The notes: generated by a model not told the origin, from the letters alone. Positions 53,068 through 60,930 are shown, counted from the first letter of the stretch. The stretch is 64,000 bases of DNA from Macondimonas sp045864775 (GCA_045864775.1 BTVR01000001.1:992001-1056000), one strand, 5' to 3'. Numbers and translations are program-made.

Positions 53068-54703
53068 GCTGACGCCGCAGGACATGGCTGCCAAGCTGCT
53101 GGCCACCGGCTTCGAGCGCAGCGGCGCTTCGGCCGCGACCTTGAGCGATCCCATCGCCGACACGCCGATGGTGGTGACGCTGGACCAGTTGCGGCCTTAC
53201 GACCACGACCCGCGCCTGACGCGAAATCCCGCCTATGCGGAGATCAAGGCGTCCATCCGCGAACGCGGGCTGGATGCGCCTCCCGCGATCACGCGCAGGC
53301 CGGGCGAGGCACACTACATCATTCGCAACGGCGGCAACACGCGTCTGGCGATCCTGCGCGAGTTGTGGAGCGAGACCAGGGAGGAGCGTTTCTTCCGCAT
53401 CGCGTGCCTGTTCCGCCCGTGGCCGGCGCGCGGCGAAATCGTGGCGCTGACCGGGCATCTGGCCGAGAACGAGCTGCGCGGCGGGCTGACCTTCATCGAG
53501 CGGGCCTTGGGCATCGAGAAGGCGCGCGAGTTCTACGAGCAGGAAAGCGGCCAGGCGCTGTCACAGAGCGAACTCGCGCGGCGGCTGACTGCCGACGGCT
53601 ATCCGGTGCCGCAGTCACACATCAGCCGCATGAACGATGCGGTGCGCTATCTGCTGCCGGCGATCCCGACGCTGCTGTACGGCGGATTGGGCCGGCATCA
53701 GGTGGACCGGCTCGCGGTGCTGCGCAAGGCGTGCGAGCGCACCTGGGAGCGGCGTGCGCTGGGCCGCACCGTGGCCGTGGACTTCGCCACCTTGTTTCAG
53801 GACGTGCTGACGCAGTTCGACACACAGCCGGACGACTTCTCGCCGCAGCGGGTGCAGGACGAGCTGGTGGGCCAGATGGCCGAGCTGCTGGAGGCGGACT
53901 ACGACACCCTGGCGCTGGAGATCAACGACAGCGAAAGCCGCCAGCGAGCATTGACCAGCGAGCCGGCCGCGCCGAACCCGGCAACGCCTGTCGCACCTGC
54001 GGCGCCAGCCATCACGCCGCAACTGCCGCCCGCGGCGCCAACGCCACGGGACACCTCGCCCGTCGCGCCACCGGCAGAGACACCCTCGGCACCACCTGCC
54101 GCTGCACCAAACGCCCGGGACGGGCAGCGCGACGAGCGCCTGCAGGGGCACATCGTGACGCCGGCCCCGACCACCGAGCGCCTGCAGTCCATCCAGCGGA
54201 TGGTCGCGGATCAGCTCGGCGACAAGCTACCCGACTTTGAGGCCGATGCGCTGCGTGCGATCCCGGTGCAGGTTGGCGGGCTCTTTCCCATCTCGGACGT
54301 CTGGTACATCGAGCCGGGGCTGGACGTGCCGGATCGCCTGCGCGTGCACATCGCGCAGTTCGCGCGCGAGATCGGCGAGGAAGCGGCGGTCGCCGACCAC
54401 ATTGAGGCCAGCGTCGGCGGCATCGGCTTCGTCTGCGTGGCACCGGCCGTGGGCCAGGCGAAGGCGCTGTCGGCGTTCGCGCGGGCGGTGCTGACCCTGC
54501 TGCATGTGCTGAGTGCGGCTCCGCCCTCCGCGAACGGATTGGACCGCGCGCGGCTGGCCGACGAGCTGGCGGCGCTGCTGCATGGCCACGGCGGCTCGGC
54601 CACACGCCTGAGCGATGCTGCGCTGGTGAAGCTGTTCCGTCTGCTGCGCCTGGCGCGCCGGCTGCTGGATCTGGAAGCCGGCGTAGCGAGCCAGGATTCC
54701 TGA
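53060..54703 (+). CDS. parB: ICE ParB-family protein
   Basis: The start ATG 53060 follows CAGGAGAG. The 547-residue protein has a ParB/Srx-like N-terminal domain (VVTLDQLRPYDHDPRLTRNPAYAEIKASIRERGL, then IIRNGGNTRLAIL with the R-N-G-x-x-R-x nucleotide-binding type motif). A helix-turn-helix follows (LSQSELARRLTADGYPVPQSHISRMNDAV), then a proline/alanine-rich linker (about 310-365) and a second folded C-terminal domain. It is far longer than chromosomal ParB (about 300 residues). In ICEclc, activator subunits BisD/BisC are encoded near here; which protein here corresponds is uncertain. Confidence 0.9.
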   Translation: MAELTPQDMAAKLLATGFERSGASAATLSDPIADTPMVVTLDQLRPYDHDPRLTRNPAYAEIKASIRERGLDAPPAITRRPGEAHYIIRNGGNTRLAILRELWSETREERFFRIACLFRPWPARGEIVALTGHLAENELRGGLTFIERALGIEKAREFYEQESGQALSQSELARRLTADGYPVPQSHISRMNDAVRYLLPAIPTLLYGGLGRHQVDRLAVLRKACERTWERRALGRTVAVDFATLFQDVLTQFDTQPDDFSPQRVQDELVGQMAELLEADYDTLALEINDSESRQRALTSEPAAPNPATPVAPAAPAITPQLPPAAPTPRDTSPVAPPAETPSAPPAAAPNARDGQRDERLQGHIVTPAPTTERLQSIQRMVADQLGDKLPDFEADALRAIPVQVGGLFPISDVWYIEPGLDVPDRLRVHIAQFAREIGEEAAVADHIEASVGGIGFVCVAPAVGQAKALSAFARAVLTLLHVLSAAPPSANGLDRARLADELAALLHGHGGSATRLSDAALVKLFRLLRLARRLLDLEAGVASQDS

Positions 54704-54720
54704 GCGCAGGAGGCTCCCGC

Positions 54721-55281
54721 ATGTCGGCACCGCACCCACTCAACCAGGCCGTGATCGCCCAGGCCCTGCATGACCTGCGCAACGGCCAGTTGCGCCGCTG
54801 CAAGGCCATGGGCTTCGGCGAGGAGGAGCTGGATGCGCTGAAGCACCCCGAACTCGTGAGCATGCTGGTGAATGCCACGGTGTCGTGGTGTTCGGTGTCG
54901 GTGAACCGGGAAGTGTTGAAGCGGCTGCTGAGCCAGGTGCACGACGTGGAGCGGGAAATCGCCACGGTGGACCGCATGCTGCGCCTGGGGGCGAGCACGG
55001 AGATGGTCAGCAAGTTCTACGGCCTCACGCATCAGGAAGTGGCGCTGCGCCGCGACATCCTCGGGCTGCCCAAGCGCAAGGGTCGGCATCCGGTGCTCGA
55101 CGAGGCGCAGGACGTGATCTTGTGGGAGCGCTGGAAGGCCGGCGTCGCCGAGCGCCATATCGCTCTGACCGAAGACATGGCGATGCTGGCGCTGACCATG
55201 GACCTGGCCGAGGCGCTGAGCCTGCCAATGTCGGTGGTGTGGGCGGCGATACGAAACTGGATCGACCAGGGGCTGGTGTAG
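54721..55281 (+). CDS. DUF2857-family ICE protein
   Basis: This 186-residue protein starts after CGCAGGAGGCTCCCGC. It is helical, with MVSKFYGLTHQEVALRRDILGLPKRKGR resembling a helix-turn-helix and a C-terminal LPMSVVWAAIRNWIDQGLV. The layout fits DUF2857 proteins of conjugative elements. FlhC-like activator function has been proposed for proteins at this position in ICEclc; I treat this as possible, not shown. It is 17 bases after parB and 3 before the next gene. Confidence 0.8.
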   Translation: MSAPHPLNQAVIAQALHDLRNGQLRRCKAMGFGEEELDALKHPELVSMLVNATVSWCSVSVNREVLKRLLSQVHDVEREIATVDRMLRLGASTEMVSKFYGLTHQEVALRRDILGLPKRKGRHPVLDEAQDVILWERWKAGVAERHIALTEDMAMLALTMDLAEALSLPMSVVWAAIRNWIDQGLV

Positions 55282-55284
55282 GCC

Positions 55285-56481
55285 ATGACCACGGGTGGGG
55301 CACCACGGCGCGAAGGCCCCGTTGCGCTGTCGGCGTTGTTCGACGAGGCGCTGCAGCACTTTGAGCCGAGGGAACCGGCGCAGGGCACGGCGCCGAGCCA
55401 GGACGGCTTTCTCTACAGCGGTAACCGGCACGAGAGCGTCCCGCGCGCGCTATTCCTCGACCGGCGCCTTACACCGCTGGAGCGAAACGCCTGGCAGGTG
55501 TTCCGCTTGCAGCTCAACGACGACGGCGTGACAGCATTTCCCACCTACGACCGGCTCCGCCCCTATCTGGCATCCATGCCCTGTGCGGCGCAAGCCTCGC
55601 ACGAGACCGTTGCGCGCGCCTTGACCCTGCTGCGGCTGACGCGCTGGCTGAGCCTGGTGCGGCGACGGCGCGATCCCAACACCGGTCGCATCCAAGGCAA
55701 CCTCTACGTGCTGCACGACGAGCCGCTTTCGCCCTTCGAGGCAATGCAACTCGACCCGGACTACCTGGGCCTGGTGAGCCAGGCGCTCACCCACGCGGCG
55801 AAGTCGGTGCAGGTCGTGGGCATGAACACGCTGCGGGAGATCGCCGAAGACCCGCTGCTCAGCGGGCGCACGCTGCCGACCCGTCTGCAAGTGCTGGCGC
55901 AGCGCATGGCGCGACATGGCTGGACGATGCCAGGTTATCCACAGGAGGGTGCGGACCACGAATCCGAAGAAGGCCAGGAAGCCCTGCTTCGGAATGGCGC
56001 GCGCCCGTCTTCGGAATCCGAAGCAGGGCCGAAACCCGCGCCGGACGGCTCACTTCGGAATCCGAAGGAGGACCGTACTGAAGTACTGAGTAATCGTATA
56101 AAAGAAGTACGTACAGTACCGCGCGCGCGCGCCTTGCAGAACCTGCGGCTGCCCGAGCGTTTCCTGCGCCTGAAGGACGAGCAGCAGGCCGGTGCGCTGG
56201 TGGCGCTGCAACAGGTGGACGAGACCCAGCGCCAGGCGGTGCTCGACGAGTGGGCGGCGCGCTGTGGCGGCAGCACGGTGCGCAATCCCGCAGGCTATCT
56301 GTTTGGCATCATCCAGAAGGCGATCCGCGGGGAGTTCAAGGCCTGGGCCGGAGAAGGTGCATCGACGCCGCCAGCGTCCCCACCACCTGCGCCATCGTCA
56401 CCGCCTGCATCCCGTGTCACTGACCCCGAGGTGGCACGTGTCTACTTGGCAGAGCTCCGAGAAGCCTTGCGTGATCGCTGA
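55285..56481 (+). CDS. STY4528-like ICE protein (possible replication or DNA-binding protein)
   Basis: This 398-residue protein has an N-terminal winged-helix-like region (ALFLDRRLTPLERNAWQVFRLQLNDDGVTAFPTYDRLRPYL...SHETVARALTLLRLTRWL) of the kind found in replication initiators and MarR-like regulators. A linker rich in S, E and P follows (about 220-275), then a helical C-terminal part (LPERFLRLKDEQQAGALVALQQ, AGYLFGIIQKAIRGEF). It resembles the STY4528 pathogenicity relocation family by composition and context. The linker-coding DNA contains phased palindromes and an AT-rich patch. It is the last intact gene of the remnant. Confidence 0.75.
   Translation: MTTGGAPRREGPVALSALFDEALQHFEPREPAQGTAPSQDGFLYSGNRHESVPRALFLDRRLTPLERNAWQVFRLQLNDDGVTAFPTYDRLRPYLASMPCAAQASHETVARALTLLRLTRWLSLVRRRRDPNTGRIQGNLYVLHDEPLSPFEAMQLDPDYLGLVSQALTHAAKSVQVVGMNTLREIAEDPLLSGRTLPTRLQVLAQRMARHGWTMPGYPQEGADHESEEGQEALLRNGARPSSESEAGPKPAPDGSLRNPKEDRTEVLSNRIKEVRTVPRARALQNLRLPERFLRLKDEQQAGALVALQQVDETQRQAVLDEWAARCGGSTVRNPAGYLFGIIQKAIRGEFKAWAGEGASTPPASPPPAPSSPPASRVTDPEVARVYLAELREALRDR
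55960..56067. repeat. Helically phased CTTCGGAATCCGAAG palindromes inside the STY4528-like gene
   Basis: Two complete 7-1-7 inverted repeats CTTCGGAATCCGAAG lie at 56009-56023 and 56053-56067. Two partial copies lie at 55960-55969 (GAATCCGAAG) and 55988-55996 (CTTCGGAAT). Their centres are at 55962, 55995, 56016 and 56060, spaced 33, 21 and 44 bases, close to whole helical turns. An AT-rich stretch with GTAC palindromes (56080-56122) follows directly. This is an iteron- or centromere-like arrangement. Confidence 0.6.
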
Positions 56482-56635
56482 TGTTGACCATCTCCATTCA
56501 ATTGTCATTATAGGAAATAAGCTGCTGGGAACTTTCGATCGAGAACGAAGAAGAATGAGCGCCCCGCTCGCGTAGAGCGACTCAGGCTACAACACCGCCC
56601 CCCAGCCAGCAGGTCCTCGCGCGGAGCTGGACCGC

Positions 56636-57168
56636 TTCCCGCTGCCATCCTGCTGCCGGACCGCTGGGGACTGATCCCCTTCTGGGCCAAGGACAAGTCG
56701 ATCGGCTACCGGATGATCAATGCCCGGGCCGATGGGATCGCCGACAAGCCCGCCTTCCGCCAGCCGTTCCGCCAGCAGCGCTGCCTTATCCCAGCGGATG
56801 GGTTTTACGAGTGGCGGCATGATGGCGGCCGCAAGCAGCCCTACTACATCCACCGCAAGGACAACCAGCCCCTGGTGTTCGCCGGCTTGTGGTCACGCTG
56901 GGAGGATCGCGAGAATCGCGAGATCATCGAAAGCTGCACCATCATTACCGGCGAGCCCAACGAGCTGGTGGCGCAGATCCACAACCGCATGCCGGTCATT
57001 CTGGATTACGCTGGCTGCGATGCCTGGCTGGAGAATGACGACCGGGCCTTGCTGGAACGCTTGCTGAGCCCGATACCAGCGCAGCTGCTCGCGGCCTATC
57101 CCGTCAGCACCGCGGTCAACAAACCCAGTCAGGGCGGACCTGGATTGATCGAGCCCCTGCGGGATTGA
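56636..57168 (+). pseudogene. 5'-truncated SRAP (YedK/HMCES) gene
   Basis: Translation from about 56650 reads AAILLPDRWGLIPFWAKDKSIGYRMINARADGIADKPAFR, the middle of an SRAP protein, then CLIPADGFYEWRHDGG and the C-terminal part to a TGA at 57168. SRAP proteins crosslink to abasic sites through Cys2 of an MCGR start and have an early PRYNIAPTQ region; both are missing, and upstream codons (56551-56640) show no similarity. The first 60 or so residues were lost at the junction with the ICE remnant. The catalytic cysteine is gone, so it is a pseudogene. The 277 bases after it (57169-57445) hold no gene that I can see. Confidence 0.8.
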
Positions 57169-57445
57169 GGTTATTGTCTTTCTGATAGCGGCCGCGACTG
57201 TTGGATGATTCTGTTCCCGGTCATGTACGCTGGGGTGTCCTATGATGAACCCTAGCTCGCATGGGGCGGATTGGCAGCTTTCGAGACATTCAGTCTTATA
57301 GCGCTTTATGCTTTCCGACCGCGAGTCCGCGGCCTGGTTAAATATCATGGAGACTCCACGCGCATGTCGGTAGGCAGTGCAGCCGTTCAAGGACAACACG
57401 GGTAAGATCCGGTCATCCGATCGTTGAGGGGTAAGGAGCCAAGCA

Positions 57446-57943
57446 ATGATAGTACGGCCGATTTGCGAGAGGGATGCAGAAGCGTTCATCGTGCTTTGTA
57501 AGCAGCTAGATGAAGAGAGCCAGTACATGCTACTGGAGCCAGGTGAGCGAACGACGACAGTAGATGAGCAGAGAAATATGATCAAGTCCATGTCATTCAG
57601 AGATAATCAGATGATCTTGGTTGTGGAGGAAGAGCATAAACTTGTGGCATTTCTGGTGGTCATGGGAGGACTCTTCCGCAGAAATAGGCATTGCGCTTCG
57701 GTAATCGTAGGCGTTCTCAAGGATTTTTGGCGCCGCGGAATCAGTATGCGACTATTCCAGGAAGCGGAGGTGTGGGCGCAGACAAAAAATATTAGCCGCT
57801 TGGAGTTGAGTGTCATGACGCACAATCTAGCGGCCATTGCCCTCTACCAGAAAGCTGGATTTAGGACGGAGGGAACGCGAAGGCGATCGCTATATGTGGA
57901 TGATGCATACGTAGATGAGTACTGGATGGCGAAGCTGATATAG
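57446..57943 (+). CDS. GNAT acetyltransferase (cassette)
   Basis: The start ATG 57446 follows AAGGAGCC. The 165-residue protein has the GNAT fold with the acetyl-CoA loop VGVLKDFWRRGISMRLFQEAEVWA and the typical NLAAIALYQKAGFRTEG. The substrate is unknown; it resembles general ribosomal-protein or small-molecule acetyltransferases. Base use is more AT-rich than neighbouring ICE genes. An attC lies about 200 bases downstream. Confidence 0.85.
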   Translation: MIVRPICERDAEAFIVLCKQLDEESQYMLLEPGERTTTVDEQRNMIKSMSFRDNQMILVVEEEHKLVAFLVVMGGLFRRNRHCASVIVGVLKDFWRRGISMRLFQEAEVWAQTKNISRLELSVMTHNLAAIALYQKAGFRTEGTRRRSLYVDDAYVDEYWMAKLI

Positions 57944-58145
57944 CAATCGACTAAATCAAACAGCCCCCTGGAGACCAAGACTACCCCGTTCACTGGCCTG
58001 TGCTGAATTCTGTGTGTCAGCCGGTTACTGCGGAACGCGTCAATACCTTTGAGACAGTCGGTTCATGAGTTGACTGTCATTTGTTCCCTTTCAGAGTAGG
58101 TCGGCGAGTCTTGGGTGGGTCCTTGATGCCGTCGCAGCCTTCGAC

Positions 58146-58243
58146 CGCTAACAAATGCATGGAGTCAGGCGCTTGACGGTACCTCACCCTACGTTATTGC
58201 TCCGGTCGGCCGCCGTCAAGCGTCGCTCATGCGTGCGTTAGGA
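58146..58243. repeat. attC site (long form, about 98 bp)
   Basis: The core CGCTAAC (58146-58152) and GTTAGGA (58237-58243) flank a long imperfect palindrome with GCGCTTGACGG near 58170 and CCGTCAAGCG near 58213. It ends the GNAT cassette. It lies within the 343-base gap 57944-58286, which otherwise shows no gene. Confidence 0.7.
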
Positions 58244-58286
58244 ATTGACAACCCAACGTTAGAGAAACTGGGGAAGGAACTCCGAG

Positions 58287-58731
58287 ATGAAAGATCTTAG
58301 GCACATTCCGCGAGTGAGCGACAGCCAAGTGGCCTTCGATGTGCGGCTTGCTCTCGACCTCCGAGGGTGTACCGTCTCAGTTGCTACGGCGCGCATCGAA
58401 GACGCGATCGATGCCGGATTCCAAGGTGAAACGACGATGGGTACCCCACGGAGAAGCAGATCGAGCTTGCTGCGAAGTTCGGCTACGACATTTCAGGCTT
58501 GAGTCGCAGAGAGGGCAATGCCGTGATCGACGATTTGATGACCGAGCTGAACCATGAGGCGATCGAGAATGAGGCGTTAGTTCCCGGTGTCACGGTGACG
58601 AACGTCCACGACAACCTCGGGATATCATTGGTAATCTCTTCCATACAACCCGACGGGACCGTGTACTTCCGCGGCGGCAACGGCAAGCGTGCTTGGGCTC
58701 GAAGCCTCCGGCGCCCAGATAATACGACGCC
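58287..58731 (+). pseudogene. Cassette ORF of unknown function with a one-base frameshift
   Basis: ATG 58287 opens MKDLRHIPRVSDSQVAFDVRLALDLRG... up to about 58428, where the frame shifts. Adding one A to the run at 58429-58431 joins it to a frame reading NDDGYPTEKQIELAAKFGYDISGL and on to NVHDNLGISLVISSIQPDG and VYFRGGNGKRAWARSLRR. The continuity suggests one protein of about 145 residues. The 3' end runs into the attC at 58729 without its own clear stop. I do not recognise the family. Confidence 0.6.
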
Positions 58732-58787
58732 TAATCCGGCGATCAGCGGACCGGCTCCGCCGGCCGCTGATCGCCAAGACGTTATAC
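58729..58787. repeat. attC site (59 bp)
   Basis: GCCTAAT (58729-58735) and GTTATAC (58781-58787) flank a strong palindrome: GGCGATCAGCGG and CCGCTGATCGCC around GGCTCCGCC. It separates the frameshifted cassette from the next GNAT gene. Confidence 0.8.
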
Positions 58788-58807
58788 GAGAAGCGAGTGA
58801 AGCGACA

Positions 58808-59377
58808 GTGATAGTCACAGAAACAGAGAGGCTTAAGATAAGAGAGTTCGAGAGCCATGATGTGCAGGCTCTCAGCAAGATACTGTCTGACCCTGATGTA
58901 ATGAAGTTCTCAAGCAAAGGGCCACTCAATGAAGCGGATACCATGGGTTTCATAGAGTGGTGCATCAAGTCATATCAAAAGTATGGCTATGGGCAGTGGG
59001 CAGTGATTGAGAAGGAATCGGGAAAGCTGATCGGGTGCTGTGGTTTGAGTCGCGCCACCGTGGATGAAGTAGATGAAGTCGAGATCGGTTATCGTCTTGA
59101 TAAAGAACACTGGGGGAAGGGCTTGGCATCCGAAGCCGCGAGTGTGGTACTCGCTCTTGGCTTCGGTACCTGGATTATCGAGTCCATTGTGGGGATAGTC
59201 GCTCCTCGTCATAGAGGATCAATACGTGTGCTAGAGAAAATCGGGTTTCGATCGTTTTCTGAGACTTGCCATTGCGGCTGGGAAGTCCGTATCTACCGTC
59301 TATCCCAGAAAGATCATAAATTGTATAACACAGCGCTCCAGCCGACGTCAGGCCGCGATGCGGCCTTCCGCGTCTGA
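58808..59377 (+). CDS. GNAT acetyltransferase (RimJ/RimL type, cassette)
   Basis: The frame is open from 58499 through the attC, but GNAT similarity begins at VIVTETERLKIREFESHDV, so GTG 58808 is the likely start. The 189-residue protein has ALSKILSDPDVMKFSSKGP, YGQWAVIEKESGKLIGCCGL, VEIGYRLDKEHWGKGLASEAA (acetyl-CoA site) and NSVRVLEK-like IRVLEKIGF, as in RimJ/RimL-type acetyltransferases. The last residues (TALQPTSGRDAAFRV) are encoded by the attC. Function and substrate are unknown. Confidence 0.82.
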   Translation: MIVTETERLKIREFESHDVQALSKILSDPDVMKFSSKGPLNEADTMGFIEWCIKSYQKYGYGQWAVIEKESGKLIGCCGLSRATVDEVDEVEIGYRLDKEHWGKGLASEAASVVLALGFGTWIIESIVGIVAPRHRGSIRVLEKIGFRSFSETCHCGWEVRIYRLSQKDHKLYNTALQPTSGRDAAFRV

Positions 59378-59391
59378 GCTCAGCATTATGC
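59323..59391. repeat. attC site
   Basis: GTATAAC (59323-59329) and ATTATGC (59385-59391) bound an inverted repeat with GGCCGC-GAT-GCGGCC at its tip. The right core has A where GTTATGC is usual. Confidence 0.7.
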
Positions 59392-59394
59392 GGC

Positions 59395-59559
59395 ATGACA
59401 GCCAAGCTCACTCCGCCCGCCCCTAATTACGACGACCTGAAAGAGCTTTATGCCTTCTTTGGGTTGGCCTTCAATAAGGCCAATGTGCTTGAGCATGGCG
59501 TAATGAATCTCGCGGTTGCTTTGTTGGCGCAAGGAAATCTTGGAATTACTGTTGCCTAA
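59395..59559 (+). CDS. Small cassette ORF, 54 residues
   Basis: ATG 59395 begins 3 bases after an attC and the frame stops with TAA inside the core of the next attC (GCCTAAG), exactly the cassette pattern. The peptide has PPAPNYDDLKELYAFFGLAF and a helical end, MNLAVALLAQGNLGITVA. No family is recognised. It may be a truncated longer protein, since the helix-rich end looks cut off. Confidence 0.5.
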   Translation: MTAKLTPPAPNYDDLKELYAFFGLAFNKANVLEHGVMNLAVALLAQGNLGITVA

Positions 59560-59605
59560 GTGGCTGCGCGCTTTTGCGCAGTCCCGCTTGAGCGTAGGGT
59601 TAGGC
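59554..59605. repeat. attC site (52 bp) shared by convergent cassette genes
   Basis: GCCTAAG (59554-59560) and GTTAGGC (59599-59605) flank a short palindrome with CTGCGCGCTTTTGCGCAG. The plus-strand small ORF stops in the left core; the corrected minus-strand peroxiredoxin frame stops in the right core. Confidence 0.8.
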
Positions 59606-60180
59606 TTGGTTTTCGGAGAGCCAAGCTATCACCTCAACAACGTTGTTATCGGATGGAAATACAGGGTAAAAGCATTTTTTATCACTCCATCTTTAAGAAT
59701 GAGCGTCAGCCTTTTGATTAATTTTGAACCGCCAACTTCAAGCATAGGCAAGTTCAATGCTGAGGAAAAGGAATGATTGGCATCGCTCAAAAGCGGATAA
59801 GGCAACTCCAAACGATTAGAGGCTTCTTTTTGTGCATCCGATGTTTGAGTGCTTATGCCGTAAATGCCTATATCATAACGTTTGAGTTCATCGTAATTGT
59901 CACGATATGAACATGCTTGGGGCGTACATCCAGCAGCACCGGGAATTTTAACCCAGCCTTCGGGGATGGGAACACCGGGGCGACCTGTCATTGGATAACA
60001 GAAAATTACGTTCCAATCGGACAAGCAGGAGAGATTTATTTCTTGATCATCGGTTGACCATAGGGAAACATTGGGTATCCGCATATTTTCCAAATGCTCA
60101 CATCCACAGTCATCCAACGGAATTGGAAAATCTGTAGGAATGGATAAAATTACATCTGGTGGAGGTTGAATATTTTTCAT
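59600..60180 (-). pseudogene. Peroxiredoxin (AhpC/TSA-type redoxin) cassette with a C-terminal frameshift
   Basis: ATG 60180 opens a redoxin with the core WNVIFCYPMTGRPGVPIPEG and GAAGCTPQACSYRDNYDELK, the peroxiredoxin active-site region with a cysteine pair. As written, the frame ends at 59629 in FTLYFHPITTLLR. Adding one T at the four-base run 59668-59671 gives FYPVFPSDNNVVEVIAWLSENQA and a stop in the attC core at 59600, which is how this family and cassettes end. The frameshift is thus almost certain; whether biological or a sequencing error is open. Confidence 0.8.
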
Positions 60181-60195
60181 TGTGATTATCCAAAA

Positions 60196-60258
60196 AGATA
60201 ACGTAAAGTTGAGGGGCGCGCCGCTTTTGTCGCGCCCCTCTCGAACGCTATGTTAGGG
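60196..60258. repeat. attC site
   Basis: GATAAC (60197-60202) and GTTAGGG (60252-60258) flank GAGGGGCGCG and CGCGCCCCTC around a GCTTTTGT loop. The chorismate mutase stop lies in the right core (minus strand ACCCTAAC). Confidence 0.8.
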
Positions 60259-60567
60259 TTTGGTCCCCTTGGTATTGAGTGCTGCATGTTCAGTCAACTC
60301 CGCGTTAATGAAACCCGAAATCATTGCACGGTACACCTGCTCTGTAACGGAGGGGTTTGCGCCCAGCTCTTGCGATAGTGCCGTAACCTTGGCAATAACC
60401 TGTTCGACGCGTTGAGGTGCCTTTACGTCATCCGTGGTTTTCTTGAACCGAGCCGCTTGTTTCACAAAGATTCCACGTTCAGCCAGAAGGGCGACAATCT
60501 GACGGTCAATGCGGTCGATGTTCGAGCGGACTTCTTCAATGGAAGTGCAATTGACTGCGTTACTCAA
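60253..60567 (-). CDS. Chorismate mutase (AroQ class) in a cassette
   Basis: This 104-residue helical protein has RSNIDRIDRQIVALLAERGIFVKQAARFK with the early arginine and the lysine of AroQ active sites, then VKAPQRVEQVIAKV and VYRAMISGFINAEL. AroQ chorismate mutases make prephenate for phenylalanine and tyrosine; relatives act as isochorismate pyruvate lyases (PchB) for salicylate. The VKAPQR motif resembles PchB-like members, so the reaction is not certain. It stops in the attC core. Confidence 0.85.
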   Translation of the reverse strand: MSNAVNCTSIEEVRSNIDRIDRQIVALLAERGIFVKQAARFKKTTDDVKAPQRVEQVIAKVTALSQELGANPSVTEQVYRAMISGFINAELTEHAALNTKGTKP

Positions 60568-60586
60568 AATGTACTCCTTTTGTAAA

Positions 60587-60682
60587 CCCTAACGTAGAGC
60601 TAGTAGAGCTAACCGGCGCTGCGCGGTTTTATCGCGCAGCGTCCAGCGACCGAAGGGAGCGAGTTTGAGCGCCGGGTTGGGC
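60587..60682. repeat. attC site (96 bp)
   Basis: CCCTAAC (60587-60593) and GTTGGGC (60676-60682) flank CCGGCGCTGCGCGG-TTTTATC-GCGCAGCG and outer arms. Part of it is translated as the tail of the ABM fragment. Confidence 0.8.
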
Positions 60683-60823
60683 ATCTCTTTCCGTTACGAG
60701 ATCACGAACAAACCCCGGCAGGGTTCTTAGAAATTCATGGGTTTCGCGCACACGTTGCACGAACTCATGCTTGCCCCCTTCGGGGACAACAAACTTGTCA
60801 ATGCAAAAGACAGATGAACTCAT
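60629..60823 (-). pseudogene. Truncated ABM-domain (antibiotic biosynthesis monooxygenase-like) cassette ORF
   Basis: The first 45 residues (VFCIDKFVVPEGGKHEFVQRV, ETHEFLRTLPGFVRD) look like the first strand and helix of an ABM ferredoxin-like domain, normally about 95 residues. Then the frame enters the attC and ends as AQPGAQTRSLRSLDAAR. The second half is missing, so this is a cassette shortened by fusion to attC. Expression and function are doubtful. Confidence 0.55.
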
Positions 60824-60854
60824 AGAAAACCTCTCTCAGGGTTTGAGTGATGAC

Positions 60855-60914
60855 GCCCAACGTTCAGCATCAGCGGCGGCGCGCAGCGCTGTCCGCTGCA
60901 TGCTGTTGTTAGGC
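60855..60914. repeat. attC site (60 bp)
   Basis: GCCCAAC (60855-60861) and GTTAGGC (60908-60914) bound a classic 60-bp site with GCATCAGCGG and CCGCTGCATGC arms. It follows the TOPRIM-fragment gene by 17 bases. Confidence 0.88.
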
Positions 60915-60930
60915 GAGCCGGAGGAGGCAC

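Larger units (their letters stand above)
48194..56481. mobile_element. Remnant of a PFGI-1/ICEclc-type integrative and conjugative element (regulatory/partition module)
   Basis: The gene order LysR / LysR / 253-aa protein / alpA / parA / small HicA-like / parB / DUF2857 / STY4528-like matches the regulatory and maintenance module at one end of this ICE family. Codon use is uniformly high-GC with short spacings and overlaps. After 56481 the sequence changes abruptly: no topoisomerase, type IV secretion, relaxase or integrase genes follow and no flanking tRNA repeat is seen. I therefore read it as a stranded fragment. Confidence 0.75.

Noticed and set aside
47687..56604. A 13-base direct repeat (ACCGCCCCCCAGC) near 47687 and near 56593, flanking the ICE remnant.
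   Set aside because: Many 13-base matches are expected by chance in 64 kb of GC-rich DNA, and no tRNA end or longer repeat supports an attachment site.
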